Part shown: positions 24,930-33,462 of the stretch, piece by piece
Position numbering within the stretch: position 1 is the stretch's first letter
Layout of the letters: each line of letters opens with the position of its first letter
Source: Sphingomonas cannabina
GTDB lineage: Bacteria; Pseudomonadota; Alphaproteobacteria; Sphingomonadales; Sphingomonadaceae
DNA length: 64,000 nt
NCBI RefSeq assembly: GCF_021391395.1
Contig: NZ_CP090059.1
Span: 2,093,001-2,157,000, forward strand
Reading direction: 5' to 3'
Notes under the pieces: model-generated
The model's database searches: none
What the model saw: only the letters and a program-made list of their open reading frames with translations
Told to the model about the DNA's origin: nothing
Program-made: the position numbers and the translations under genes

Positions 24930-25418
24930 TTACCGCTCCAGCAACGCCGACAGCCGCGCCGCCACCTCGTTCTCGCGCTCAGCCTCAGCACTGGCCTTGG
25001 CCAGCGCCGCATCGAGCGCGGGATAAGCGGGCGCACCACCTTCGGCATGGGCGATCGCCAGCGCCTCGAGGTCCGCGACGGCGGCTTCGGTCGTTCCCCG
25101 CGCAGTACCTAACTCGCTGACCGCTGTCTGCGCATCGAGCCAAGCGTCGCTCCCCGCCGGCGCCTTGGCGGCACGATTGGCAAGCGTCCCGGCGCGGCGC
25201 TCTACCTCGGTGAAAGCCTCCACCGCCGCGTCTATCGCCTTGACGCGCTCGGCGATCTTGCCGTCGAGCGCTGGATCGGGCGCGATCGGCACCGGCACGA
25301 CTTCGGGCTCGGCATTGCTGCGGCTCTCGATCGGGCGCGGCTGCAGTGACGGCCCCTGATTGGTGAGGCCGCTGCATCCGGAGACGAGAAGAAGAAACAG
25401 GGGAGCGAGACGGCGCAT
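24930..25418 (-). CDS. Hypothetical lipoprotein
   Basis: This 162-residue protein has a lipoprotein signal (MRRLAPLFLLLVSGCSG, lipobox cysteine at position 15), a Pro-rich linker, and an Ala/Glu-rich helical remainder with likely coiled coil (KIAERVKAIDAAVEAFTEVE and LAKASAEAERENEVAARLSA). No domain is recognised. The start at 25418 is chosen because it begins the signal peptide; the longer ORF would overlap a tRNA gene. It lies just downstream of tRNA-Arg(ACG). Confidence 0.72.
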   Translation of the reverse strand: MRRLAPLFLLLVSGCSGLTNQGPSLQPRPIESRSNAEPEVVPVPIAPDPALDGKIAERVKAIDAAVEAFTEVERRAGTLANRAAKAPAGSDAWLDAQTAVSELGTARGTTEAAVADLEALAIAHAEGGAPAYPALDAALAKASAEAERENEVAARLSALLER

Positions 25419-25449
25419 CGGGCGGCCTCCCGCTCGACCCTGGAGAAAA

Positions 25450-25526
25450 TGGCGCGCCCGGAACGATTCGAACGTCCGACCCTCAGATTCGTAGTCTGAT
25501 GCTCTATCCAGCTGAGCTACGGGCGC
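25450..25526 (-). tRNA. tRNA-Arg (anticodon ACG)
   Basis: On the minus strand the 77-base gene begins GCGCCCGTAGCTCAGCTGG and ends GGGCGCGCCA. The anticodon stem TCAGA/TCTGA closes the loop CTACGAA (anticodon ACG); the T arm reads GGACG-TTCGAAT-CGTTC. The CCA is encoded. It shares the acceptor stem and D arm with the tRNA-Arg(UCU) at 2766. The ACG anticodon requires TadA editing to inosine to read CGC, a standard feature of bacteria. Confidence 0.96.
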
Positions 25527-25587
25527 CTGGGAAGCGGCCAGATAGAGGGGTCGTTGCCGGAGCGCAACCCCAAACCGGCCAAAGACA

Positions 25588-26940
25588 TCACAAACCTTCA
25601 CCGCCCACCCAATGCGCGTTGGACAGGCGGCGTGCCAGCGCCCAGGTCTGGGTGCGGATATCGGGCACCGCGACGATCTCCCAGAAGGCGCCGCGCGTCA
25701 TCGGCCCCAGCGCATGGAGCCATTCGCTCGGCTGTCCGTCCGCGCCGATCACCGCGGCGGTCGCGTCGACGTCGATGCCGAGCTTTGCCGCGTCGGGCCG
25801 GATCAGCCCGCGCTGGAGCAGCTTGCGCAGCAGCGGCTCCCCAGTGCGGGTGAGGTCGCCCTGCGGCCCGATCGCATTGACGATGCGGCGGACGTGCAGC
25901 ACCTCCTGCCGGTCGCCGCCGCGCGGGCGCCAGGTGACGTCGACGCCGCCCTCGCTCGCGGCGAAGGCGCTCGGTTTGCCGGCATGGACGGTGAGCTGTC
26001 CTCGCGCGATCATCGCCTGGAGACGGGCATGGACTTCGGGCGCGAGCCGATGGCGATGGACGTCCCACCAGGGCCTCAGGTGCCGCAGGAACCGTCCGCG
26101 CTCCTCGACGCTGGCATTGGCCCACATGTCCTGGGTGAAGGGCCTGAGCTCGTCGACCGCGTTGCGCCAGCCGATCGCCTCGCCCCGCGCGCGCACCTCG
26201 TGCAGCAGCGCGGAGGCGGCGAGCTTGGGCCGCTCGTCGATCCGCTTCCAGCTGGCGCCCGGCCCCTCGTGCGGCCGCGGCAGCAGCCCGCGGCGCGAGA
26301 TGGCGACGATCTTCCCCTCGAAGCCGTTCGCCTCCAGCAGCAGCGCGACGTCGACCATGGTCAGGCCGGTGCCGACGATCAGCACCGTATCGTCCTTGGT
26401 GAGCCCGCCCGGCACGCGCGGGTCCCATGGATCGCCGATATAGCGGTTGCCCGGCAGCGCGTCGGGATCGAGCCCTGGCGGATGGTGCGGCGGCAGGTTG
26501 CCGACCGCGAGCACCGCGGCATGGGCCTCGATCCGCCGGCCGTCGGCCATCACCGCCGTCGCGCGGCCGTTGTGGCGCAGGTCGGTGACGTCGCCATGGA
26601 TGATGGTGAGCCGGTCGGGCGCGGCGGCTCGGGCGGCGGCGAGCTGCTCGCTCAAATATTCGCCGTAGGTGACGCGCGAGATGAAGGCGGTCTCGGGATT
26701 CTCCACGCCGCGCCCCGCGAGCCAGCGCACGAAATGTTGGGGATCGTCGGGCAGCGCGCTCATGTTACCGGCGCGTACGTTCAGCACATGGCTGGGATGG
26801 GCGGCGCCATAGGCCAATCCCTTGCCCGCGCTCGGCCCCCGCTCGATCAGCGTCGCGCGCGGCCCGTCATGGCGCAACAGGTTGATCGCCTGCAGCGAGC
26901 CGGAAAAGCCCGCGCCGATGATGACGACATGCTCGATCAC
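25588..26940 (-). CDS. FAD/NAD(P)-binding protein (YdhS-like)
   Basis: This 450-residue protein has an N-terminal Rossmann motif VVIIGAGFSGSLQAINLL (about 5-22) and a second one VLIVGTGLTMVDVALLLE near residue 197. The YGAAHPSHVLNVRAGNMS block is typical of the uncharacterised YdhS-type FAD-NAD(P)-binding family. It may oxidise or reduce an unknown small molecule. It is followed upstream on the same strand by a DUF6356-like gene with a gap of 15 bases. Confidence 0.85.
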   Translation of the reverse strand: MIEHVVIIGAGFSGSLQAINLLRHDGPRATLIERGPSAGKGLAYGAAHPSHVLNVRAGNMSALPDDPQHFVRWLAGRGVENPETAFISRVTYGEYLSEQLAAARAAAPDRLTIIHGDVTDLRHNGRATAVMADGRRIEAHAAVLAVGNLPPHHPPGLDPDALPGNRYIGDPWDPRVPGGLTKDDTVLIVGTGLTMVDVALLLEANGFEGKIVAISRRGLLPRPHEGPGASWKRIDERPKLAASALLHEVRARGEAIGWRNAVDELRPFTQDMWANASVEERGRFLRHLRPWWDVHRHRLAPEVHARLQAMIARGQLTVHAGKPSAFAASEGGVDVTWRPRGGDRQEVLHVRRIVNAIGPQGDLTRTGEPLLRKLLQRGLIRPDAAKLGIDVDATAAVIGADGQPSEWLHALGPMTRGAFWEIVAVPDIRTQTWALARRLSNAHWVGGEGL

Positions 26941-26955
26941 TGGGTGGCGATACGG

Positions 26956-27225
26956 TCAGATTTCGTATTCGGGGCGCCAGGTCGGCTCTTCATAGGCCGG
27001 GCGGCGCACCCCCGGCTGACGCGACACCATCTCCGAATAGAGCCGCTTGATCGCGCCGCTGCCCGTGCGCGTGAACAGCGCCGGTACCAGCGCATGGACG
27101 AAGCAGGCGAGCCCGCCTGCGACCATCGTCAGCCCGAAGCGCGACGCGACGCCGAAATGCTCGGTGTAAGTCTCGCCGACACTTTGCGGGTGCTCGACGA
27201 ACCAGCGGTGGAGAGGATTGGCCAT
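26956..27225 (-). CDS. DUF6356-like small membrane protein
   Basis: This 89-residue protein resembles the DUF6356 family of sphingomonads: HPQSVGETYTEHFGVASRFG followed by a single long hydrophobic stretch GLTMVAGGLACFVHALVPAL and a short polar tail. The start at 27225 (MANPLHRWF) is chosen over an upstream ATG at 27246 because it matches the conserved N-terminus that I recall for the family. Function is unknown. Confidence 0.78.
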   Translation of the reverse strand: MANPLHRWFVEHPQSVGETYTEHFGVASRFGLTMVAGGLACFVHALVPALFTRTGSGAIKRLYSEMVSRQPGVRRPAYEEPTWRPEYEI

Positions 27226-27264
27226 GGCGGCGATCCTAACGCGCAAGGGGGCGTTTTGAAACCG

Positions 27265-27480
27265 TCAGCGCCGCGAATGTTCGAGCGAATCGAGGATGCG
27301 CGCGCCCGCCATGAACACAGCGATGGGACAGACGGCGAACAACAGCCATCCGCCGGGCCCCGGATATTGGTGGAGATAGTGGATGCCGCGCTCCACTGCG
27401 CCGGTGCCGAGGCCGTAGATCACCAGGAACGCCTCGAACTTGGTCTTGATCGTGAACAGGTTCTTGATCCGGCGCCACAT
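27265..27480 (-). CDS. Hypothetical small membrane protein, 71 residues
   Basis: The protein begins MWRRIKNLFTIKTKFEAFLV and continues through an amphipathic segment and one strong membrane helix (GGWLLFAVCPIAVFMAGARI). No known domain is recognised. Composition and start context are consistent with a real gene; it lies in the same direction as its neighbours, 39 bases before the DUF6356-like gene. Confidence 0.68.
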   Translation of the reverse strand: MWRRIKNLFTIKTKFEAFLVIYGLGTGAVERGIHYLHQYPGPGGWLLFAVCPIAVFMAGARILDSLEHSRR

Positions 27481-27588
27481 GAGCGATGGTTAAGCAAGCT
27501 CCGGGCCAGCGGCGGAAATGCGCGATTGCGGGTTAAGGCTTATGGTTACCTGTCAATTCATCCGACAGGCTGCTGGGGGCGCACGGGA

Positions 27589-28215
27589 TCAGCGCCGGCT
27601 GTCGACGGCGATCCAGTTGGTTTCCCAGGTCGCCCCGCCGTCGGCCGAATAGGCCTGTTCGAAGCGCGCGGAGTTCGGCGTGACGTCGGAGATCACGAAA
27701 CGGACGAGGACCGTGCGGTCGTCGACGGTATCCACGCCATAGAAGATTCCTCGCCCCTTTGCGTCGAACGAGCCGGTAACCGGCGGCGTGAGGATGCCGC
27801 TGCGGACGTTCGCGAAGTTGAGCGTCCATTGACGCGCCTTCGGGTTGTAGAGCCGAAGCGACGTGCCCTCGATCTTTCCGGCGGCGCCTTCCACCGAAAG
27901 CTCGACAAGGTTGGCGCGGCCACCCAGGACCGCCCGGACCTCGCTCGTGCCGCGATACTCGATCCATCGGGTCGATCCGGTCAGCGGTTCCGGCAAATAT
28001 CGTAACTGGGTTGTCCAGCTTCCGATCTCCCAATCGAAATCATGGCTCCCGTCGCGCGCCTGCGTCGTGGCGGATGGGGCTGTCTGTCCGGTCCCTGGGT
28101 CGAGAGGGGCAAGAAGAAAGGCAGCCAAGGCCAGCGCGAGACCTGCGCGCGTCAGCCGTATCTTCACTCGCTTATCGGCCTCGTTCACCGCGATGGCTTG
28201 GTAGGTGTCGTTCAT
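27589..28215 (-). CDS. Hypothetical secreted protein
   Basis: The protein has 208 residues. After a 24-residue N-terminal region comes a hydrophobic stretch (RLTRAGLALALAAFLLAPLD) that looks like a signal peptide or anchor. The mature part is beta-rich, starting HDFDWEIGSWTTQLRYLPEP, with a pattern reminiscent of DUF1579-like proteins, but this is a weak match. I chose the ATG at 28215 because it has a GGGAGG site six bases upstream; a further ATG at 28236 has none. It lies 41 bases downstream of astB on the same strand and may share its transcript. Confidence 0.65.
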   Translation of the reverse strand: MNDTYQAIAVNEADKRVKIRLTRAGLALALAAFLLAPLDPGTGQTAPSATTQARDGSHDFDWEIGSWTTQLRYLPEPLTGSTRWIEYRGTSEVRAVLGGRANLVELSVEGAAGKIEGTSLRLYNPKARQWTLNFANVRSGILTPPVTGSFDAKGRGIFYGVDTVDDRTVLVRFVISDVTPNSARFEQAYSADGGATWETNWIAVDSRR

Positions 28216-28256
28216 CCACATCCTCCCGATCATCATGCGGCGAGCCGTCGCCGGAG

Positions 28257-29501
28257 CTAGGGCAGTTCGCCGGCGAGCCCCAACGCGTCCAACAATGCCG
28301 TCCGCGCGCTCTCGATCTCACGAATCAGCCCCGGATCGCCGATCCGGTCGTAGGGAATCGCCTCGGGCCAATGCGTTTCCACCACGGCGGCGATGCGGTC
28401 GAGCTTCGCCGGGTCGACCAGGAACCGCTGGTCGACCGTCGCCGGATCGGCCACGACGCGCAGGCGCAGGCACGCCGGTCCGCCGCCGTTCGCCATCGAT
28501 TCGCGGACGTCCACCACCTCCAGGCGGCGAATCGGCCCATTGCCGGCGATCATCTCCTGCAGCCACGCCCAGACGCTCGGCGTCTCGCGGGCTTCCGAGG
28601 GCAGGATCAGCGCCATGCCGCCCGCGGGCAGCGTCACCAGCTGTGCGTTGAACAGATAGGAGGCGATCGCATCGGCCAGGCTCACCCGGCTCGCCGGCAC
28701 CTCGACGATCTCGACCTCCGGCAGGCGCGCGCGCAGCTCCGCGTAGAAGCGTTCCTTGTCGGCGAAGGCCAGCTCGTGCGCGAACAGCACCGTCTCGTTG
28801 GCGACCGCGACGACGTCGTTGTGGAAGGCGCCGGCGGCGATCGCTTCCTCGCTCTGTTGCACGAACAGCGCCTCGACCCCATGCCGCCGCGCCACCGCCT
28901 CGCTCGCCTCGCGGTGCTGGCGGGCAGGGAAGGGGCCGCCCGACAGGCCGTAGACGAATACCTCGACCCCCGTCTCGGCATGGCCGCGGGTGAGCCGCAT
29001 GTGATTGGCCGCACCTTCGTCGCCGAACGGCGGTGGCACCGGCGGATGCACCGCGAAGGCAGGATCGGCGAAGGCGAGCCGGAGCTGCGCCAGCGTGTCC
29101 GGCCATTCATGGCTGCGATGCGGCATCGTCGTGAGGTTGGCGACGGTCAGATGGCAGCGCCCGTCGGCGGTATCAGGCGCGGGCGAGACGGTCGCCGCAT
29201 TGGCCGCCCACATCGCCGAAGCCGACAGCGCCTGCGCCTGAAGGTGCGGCGCGGCGCGGGCATAGTCGGTGGCGAGGTTCTCCAGCCAGCGATGGTCCGG
29301 CCGTGCGTGCGGCAGCAGGATGCCCTGCGCCAGCCCGAGCGCGAGATTGGCGCGCATCTTGGCGATACCCTGGAGCGCTGCGGCACGCGGGTGGGAGGTC
29401 GCGCCTGCATTCCTGGTCGCCGCGAGATTGCCGGGGCTGAGGCCGGCGTAGTTGTGGCTGGGCCCGACGATCCCGTCGAAGTTGATCTCGACGATCGCCA
29501 T
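28257..29501 (-). CDS. astB: N-succinylarginine dihydrolase
   Basis: This 414-residue enzyme of the arginine succinyltransferase (AST) pathway converts N2-succinylarginine to succinylornithine, releasing two ammonia and CO2. Family signatures include the N-terminal INFDGIVGPSHNYAGLSPGN, the HNDVVAVANETVLFAHE block and the C-terminal ESMANGGGPACLRLRVV with the catalytic cysteine. The start at 29501 (MAIVEINF) is typical. astA lies upstream, separated by a composite repeat. astC and astD are not in the window. Confidence 0.96.
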   Translation of the reverse strand: MAIVEINFDGIVGPSHNYAGLSPGNLAATRNAGATSHPRAAALQGIAKMRANLALGLAQGILLPHARPDHRWLENLATDYARAAPHLQAQALSASAMWAANAATVSPAPDTADGRCHLTVANLTTMPHRSHEWPDTLAQLRLAFADPAFAVHPPVPPPFGDEGAANHMRLTRGHAETGVEVFVYGLSGGPFPARQHREASEAVARRHGVEALFVQQSEEAIAAGAFHNDVVAVANETVLFAHELAFADKERFYAELRARLPEVEIVEVPASRVSLADAIASYLFNAQLVTLPAGGMALILPSEARETPSVWAWLQEMIAGNGPIRRLEVVDVRESMANGGGPACLRLRVVADPATVDQRFLVDPAKLDRIAAVVETHWPEAIPYDRIGDPGLIREIESARTALLDALGLAGELP

Positions 29502-29511
29502 CAGTCTTCCT

Positions 29512-29609
29512 CCGTCATGCCGGACTTGTTCCGGCATCCACGGTTCAGCGAGCCAATCGGCCGATGCAAGTGCGGCTCGGTGGATGCCGGAACAAGTCCG
29601 GCATGACGG
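29512..29609. repeat. Composite palindromic repeat, GTCATGCCGGACTTG type
   Basis: A left unit CCGTCATGCCGGACTTGTTC and a right unit ending AACAAGTCCGGCATGACGG are close to perfect inverted copies, each with its own small hairpin. It sits between astA and astB, which are otherwise adjacent genes of one pathway. Confidence 0.88.
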
Positions 29610-29615
29610 GTGTGG

Positions 29616-30617
29616 TCAAACCCGCCCGACATGGCTCACCACCGCGCCCGGCCCGACCTCCAGCGCCTCCGCGCTCTCCGCGTCGATCGTCCCGTCGCCG
29701 GCATGGCCCAGGCACGCGCGGAATCCCGCCAGTCGTCCGGTCGCGATCAGCGATGCCTTTCCGCCGGCCGCGACCTCCCGCACCTCCATGTCCACCGCTT
29801 CGCGGATCGTGCGCACATTGTCCGTCCGCACGGTCATCGTCGGTCCGCCGTCGAAGATGTCGATATAGTTCTCGAACGCGAATCCCTCGTTCTCCAGCAT
29901 CCGCATCGCCGCGCGGCCGGAGGGGTGGGGGAGGCCGATCACGCCGCGTGCGCTCTCGGACAGCATTGCGGTGTAGATCGGGTGGCGCGGCATCAGATCG
30001 GCGATGAACTGGTTGCCGTGCACCGCATTGAAGGCATCGGCGTCCTGGAAGTTCATCCCGAAGAAGCGCCCCGCCACCCCGTCCCAGAACGGCGAACCGC
30101 CCGCCTCGTCGATGATGCCGCGCAACTCCGCCAGCAGCCGGTCGGCGAAGCGGGCACGGTGCGCGCGGATGAACAGGTAGCGGCTGCGCGCCAGCAGCAG
30201 CCCGAGCCCGCCCGCGCGCTCGCTCGGGTGAAGGAACAGCCCGCCCACCTCGCTCGCGCCTTCGAGGTCGTTGACGAGGTTCAATATCTCCGAGCGGAAG
30301 GTGCGTCCCAGCTCTTCGCTGTGCTTGGTCAGCGTGCCGATGCGATAGCTGTAGAAGGGCCAGCGCTGCCCGACCTGGGTGAAGATCTGGCACGTCCCGC
30401 GCACCTCGCCGGTCGCGACGTTCTCGAGCACGAGCACGAACAGCTCGTCGGCGAGGCCGTCGTCCTCGCGCGCGAAGGCGGCATGGCTGCGCTCCAGCTT
30501 GGCGGTGAGCGCACCGCGGTCCGGCGGCAGGTTGGTGAAGCCGCCCCCGGTCAGCTTCGCCATTTCGTAGAGCGGCTCGATATCCTCGTCGCGGGCCGCG
30601 CGGATGCGGAAGGTCAT
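29616..30617 (-). CDS. astA: Arginine N-succinyltransferase
   Basis: This 333-residue enzyme catalyses the first step of the AST pathway, transferring succinyl from succinyl-CoA to arginine. It matches the AstA family over its full length: FRIRAARDEDIEPLYEMAKL at the start, EVGGLFLHPSERAGGLGLLL in the acyl-CoA-binding core, and a late FDGGPTMTVRTDNVRTIREA. The start overlaps the stop of the M20 hydrolase gene by 4 bases (ATGA), so the two are coupled. Fused or paired AstA forms occur in some gammaproteobacteria; here it is a single subunit. Confidence 0.95.
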   Translation of the reverse strand: MTFRIRAARDEDIEPLYEMAKLTGGGFTNLPPDRGALTAKLERSHAAFAREDDGLADELFVLVLENVATGEVRGTCQIFTQVGQRWPFYSYRIGTLTKHSEELGRTFRSEILNLVNDLEGASEVGGLFLHPSERAGGLGLLLARSRYLFIRAHRARFADRLLAELRGIIDEAGGSPFWDGVAGRFFGMNFQDADAFNAVHGNQFIADLMPRHPIYTAMLSESARGVIGLPHPSGRAAMRMLENEGFAFENYIDIFDGGPTMTVRTDNVRTIREAVDMEVREVAAGGKASLIATGRLAGFRACLGHAGDGTIDAESAEALEVGPGAVVSHVGRV

Positions 30618-31819
30618 GGACGACCTTTGTCGGCGATCCGCAAAATGGTCAACGCCGACAGCGCCGCCCGCTCGGCCAGGCTCTCGGGAATCAGGAACTC
30701 GTCGGCGGAATGGATCGCGCCGCCGCGCACGCCCATCGTATCGACCACCGGCACCCCGCAGGCGGCGATGTTGTTGCCGTCGCACACGCCGCCGGTCGCC
30801 TTCCAGCCGATGGCGAGCCCCAGATCGGCGCCGACCTCCCGCACCAGCGCGAACAGTCGCTCCGCGCCCGCATCGACCGGCTTCGGCGGTCGGTTGAAGC
30901 TGCCGTGCACCTCGATCCGCACGTCGTGCTCGCGCGCCACCGCGGACACCGCGGCATCGATCACCGCCTGCGCCCGCGCGATCTCCTCGCGCGAGGCAGG
31001 GCGGAAATTGACCCGCAGCACGGCCAGCTCCGGCACGACGTTGTTCGGCCCGCCGCCGTCGATCCGCGCCGGATTGACCGCCAACCCCGGCCCCTTCGCC
31101 GCTGCCAGCCTGACCGCCAGGTCGGAGGCCGCGACGATCGCATTGCGCCCGTCCTCGGGATTGCGCCCGGCATGGGCGCTCCGCCCACGCACCACGATCG
31201 AGAAATTGCCGGTCCCGCCGCGCGCGCCGGCCAGCGTCCCGTCGGCCAGCGCCGGCTCATAGGTGAGCGCCGCCACCTTCCCCTGCGCCGCCGCGGTGAT
31301 GAGGGCGGCGGAGGAGAAGCTCCCAGTTTCCTCGTCCGAATTGATCACCACCTCATAGCCGAGCCGTGGCGTTCCCACTGCTTCGACCGCCTCGAGCGCG
31401 GCGAGCAACAGCGCCAGCCCGCCCTTCATGTCGGCGACGCCCGGCCCGTTGATCCGCCCGTCGGGAAGCTCGGTCACCGCCTGGAACGGATGATCGATCG
31501 GATAGACCGTATCCATGTGACCGGTGAACAGCATCTGCACCGGCGCCTCGGGCCGCACGATGAGATGGAGGTGCCGCCCGTGCGCGATCGGCTCGACGCG
31601 GCCGCCTGCGGTCACCCGCTCGGCCGGCGCCGGATCGATCAACCGGCACGTCCCCGGCAGTGCGCCAAAAGCGCCGACAAGCCGCTCCGCCATCTCGGCG
31701 AGCCCCGCAAGGTTGCCCGTCCCGCTGTTCACTCCCGCCCAGGCGAGCGTGTTCGCCAGCATCGGTGCCTCGCGAACATGCGCGATCGCGTCACGCTCGC
31801 GGGCGCCCGGCGCGCTCAA
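30614..31819 (-). CDS. M20-family metallohydrolase (possible desuccinylase)
   Basis: The protein has 401 residues if the TTG at 31819 is used. It has the M20 metal-binding pattern: H101 and D103 in TGHMDTVYP, D130 in GPGVADMKGG, catalytic E163 and E164 in NSDEETGS, and the dimerisation domain after about residue 195. Related enzymes include carboxypeptidase G2, acetylornithine deacetylase and succinyl-diaminopimelate desuccinylase. Its coupling to astA, and the absence of an astE-type gene in the window, suggest that it may act in the final desuccinylation step; this is inference. The TTG start overlaps the DUF481 stop; ATG 31762 is an alternative. Confidence 0.85.
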   Translation of the reverse strand: MSAPGARERDAIAHVREAPMLANTLAWAGVNSGTGNLAGLAEMAERLVGAFGALPGTCRLIDPAPAERVTAGGRVEPIAHGRHLHLIVRPEAPVQMLFTGHMDTVYPIDHPFQAVTELPDGRINGPGVADMKGGLALLLAALEAVEAVGTPRLGYEVVINSDEETGSFSSAALITAAAQGKVAALTYEPALADGTLAGARGGTGNFSIVVRGRSAHAGRNPEDGRNAIVAASDLAVRLAAAKGPGLAVNPARIDGGGPNNVVPELAVLRVNFRPASREEIARAQAVIDAAVSAVAREHDVRIEVHGSFNRPPKPVDAGAERLFALVREVGADLGLAIGWKATGGVCDGNNIAACGVPVVDTMGVRGGAIHSADEFLIPESLAERAALSALTILRIADKGRP

Positions 31820-32748
31820 AACGAATAGACCAGCGAGGCGCGGCTGGTGGTGCCGGTGCTGGCTTGTCCCTCCGGCGGCTTGCTTTCGTACGCGATGTCA
31901 TAGGACAGCTGCGCCGACACCGGTCCGAACAGCCGCGCCGACAGCGCGGTGCGGCCGGTGAACGTGCTGTTCGCGCTCTGGAGATAGGCGGCCGCGTCCT
32001 GCGTCAGCCGTACCCCGGGCGCAAACGTCCAGCCGAACCGCGCCGTCCCGCGCGCGGCGAGGTTGCTCTCCAGCGTCTCGTCGGTGAAGCGCGTGTAGCG
32101 ATAGGCGGGGCCGAGCTCGAGATCGAGGCTGACGCTGGACGACTTGATCGCGCTGTAGCCGGCACCGACCGAGGCCGAATAGCGCTCGAAATAGCCGAGG
32201 TAGCGGTCGCTCTCGAACTGCGCCGCGCCGTAGATGTAGGCGCGGTCGTCGATCTTATAGTTGGGCTCGAACGCCGCGAGGTAATGTTCGCGGCTCTTGA
32301 CGCCGTTGCTCTCCTGATACTCGGCGAGCAGCGCGAGCCGGTGGCGCCAGCGATAGCCCTCACGCGTCAGGTTGGCGTTCACGGTGACGCCGCCGTTGTT
32401 GGAATTGCCGGTGGAATAGAAGCCGCCGACCTCGATCCGCCCCTTGAGCAGCGTCAGGAAATCGGACGTGCGCAGCTTCTCGGTCGCCGCCTCGCGCCGC
32501 GCCGTGCGCCATTTCGAGGTGATCTCCGCGATTTCGCGCGCATTCTCCGGAGAGGCGTTGCGTGCATATTTCTCGACCGTCGCGACCTCGCTCTCATTGC
32601 CCGATTCCATCGCGGCCTGGAGCATCGCGCGGATCACCGGCGGGATATCGTCGCTGTCGAGGACGCCAGGTGCCGGCGCATCAGGCGCATTGCCGAGCAT
32701 CAGCAGCGCCGCGAGGGGGAGGAGCACGCTTCGCATCGTCCCGCCCAT
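31816..32748 (-). CDS. DUF481-family outer-membrane beta-barrel protein
   Basis: This 310-residue protein begins with a signal peptide (MRSVLLPLAALLMLGNAPDA, from a second ATG at 32736), continues through a helical periplasmic region (about 30-100), and ends with a beta-barrel in alternating hydrophobic/aromatic pattern finishing RASLVYSF, typical of DUF481/YdiY-like barrels. The strand GRIEVGGFYSTGNSNNGGV is a usual DUF481 start. Function is unknown. It overlaps the M20 hydrolase gene by 4 bases and starts 4 bases after rppH. It may be the outer-membrane partner of this catabolic run. Confidence 0.82.
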   Translation of the reverse strand: MGGTMRSVLLPLAALLMLGNAPDAPAPGVLDSDDIPPVIRAMLQAAMESGNESEVATVEKYARNASPENAREIAEITSKWRTARREAATEKLRTSDFLTLLKGRIEVGGFYSTGNSNNGGVTVNANLTREGYRWRHRLALLAEYQESNGVKSREHYLAAFEPNYKIDDRAYIYGAAQFESDRYLGYFERYSASVGAGYSAIKSSSVSLDLELGPAYRYTRFTDETLESNLAARGTARFGWTFAPGVRLTQDAAAYLQSANSTFTGRTALSARLFGPVSAQLSYDIAYESKPPEGQASTGTTSRASLVYSF

Positions 32749-32752
32749 AGCG

Positions 32753-33289
32753 TCAGCGGGCGCTCGACGTCACCCCCTGGTGCGATGAGCCGTCCACACG
32801 GCCGCCGTGCCGCGTCAGCGGATCGGCGAAGGCCTCGAGCACGGACTCGTAGAGCGCCTTCTTGAACGGCACGATCATCGCGGGCAGGTCGGCGGGATCG
32901 GCCCATTTCCAGGCGCGGAATTCGGGATGGGCGGTGGCGATGTTCACGTCCGCATCCTCGCCGGTGAAGGCGAACAGGAACCAGCGCTGCCGCTGGCCGC
33001 GCCATTTGCCCTTCCAGATCTTGCCGATCAGGTCGTCGGGCAGGTCGTACTGCAACTCCTCGGGCGCCTCGGCGATCAGCTGGAGATGCTCGGGTGCGAT
33101 TCCCGTTTCCTCGCCGACCTCGCGGATCGCCGCGGCCAGCGCGTCCTCGCCGGGGTCGATTCCGCCCTGAGGCATCTGCCAGGCCTCGAGCGTCGAATCG
33201 AGCCGCTGTCCGACGAACACCTTGCCGTCGCGGTTGACCAGCATCACGCCCGCGCATGGACGGTAAGGGAGGGATTTGGGATCGGTCAT
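32753..33289 (-). CDS. rppH: RNA pyrophosphohydrolase (RppH/NudH type)
   Basis: This 178-residue Nudix hydrolase has the Nudix box at about residues 42-64 (GGIDPGEDALAAAIREVGEE), preceded by WQMPQGG, and the KGKWRGQRQRWFLFAF block typical of RppH, which removes pyrophosphate from mRNA 5' ends to start decay. The start at 33289 (MTDPKSLPYRPCAGVML) is typical of alphaproteobacterial RppH. It lies first in a same-strand run with DUF481, M20, astA and astB, though the biochemical link is unclear. Confidence 0.93.
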   Translation of the reverse strand: MTDPKSLPYRPCAGVMLVNRDGKVFVGQRLDSTLEAWQMPQGGIDPGEDALAAAIREVGEETGIAPEHLQLIAEAPEELQYDLPDDLIGKIWKGKWRGQRQRWFLFAFTGEDADVNIATAHPEFRAWKWADPADLPAMIVPFKKALYESVLEAFADPLTRHGGRVDGSSHQGVTSSAR

Positions 33290-33347
33290 GGTCGCCGCCT
33301 TAGGATGATCCGGCATCCAAGTGAACGCATCACGTCGACACGCACCA

Positions 33348-33456
33348 CCGTCACCCCCGCCTTGTGCCGGGGTCCACTGCTCCTCAATGGCAATGCTAAA
33401 ACCTCTTGACCGGTAGTTGCGGCATGGTGGACCCCGGCACAAGGCCGGGGTGACGG
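33348..33456. repeat. Composite palindromic repeat, GTCACCCCCGCCTTGTG type
   Basis: A left unit CCGTCACCCCCGCCTTGTGC and a right unit GGCACAAGGCCGGGGTGACGG are inverted relatives, about 65 bases apart. It lies between the alpha/beta hydrolase gene and rppH, both on the minus strand, and starts 59 bases upstream of the rppH start. Confidence 0.86.
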
Positions 33457-33462
33457 TGGCGA

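Noticed and set aside
25612..28005. A 797-codon plus-strand frame over the FAD protein and neighbours
   Set aside because: Antisense to several good genes and includes a tract over the DUF6356-like gene; no family pattern.
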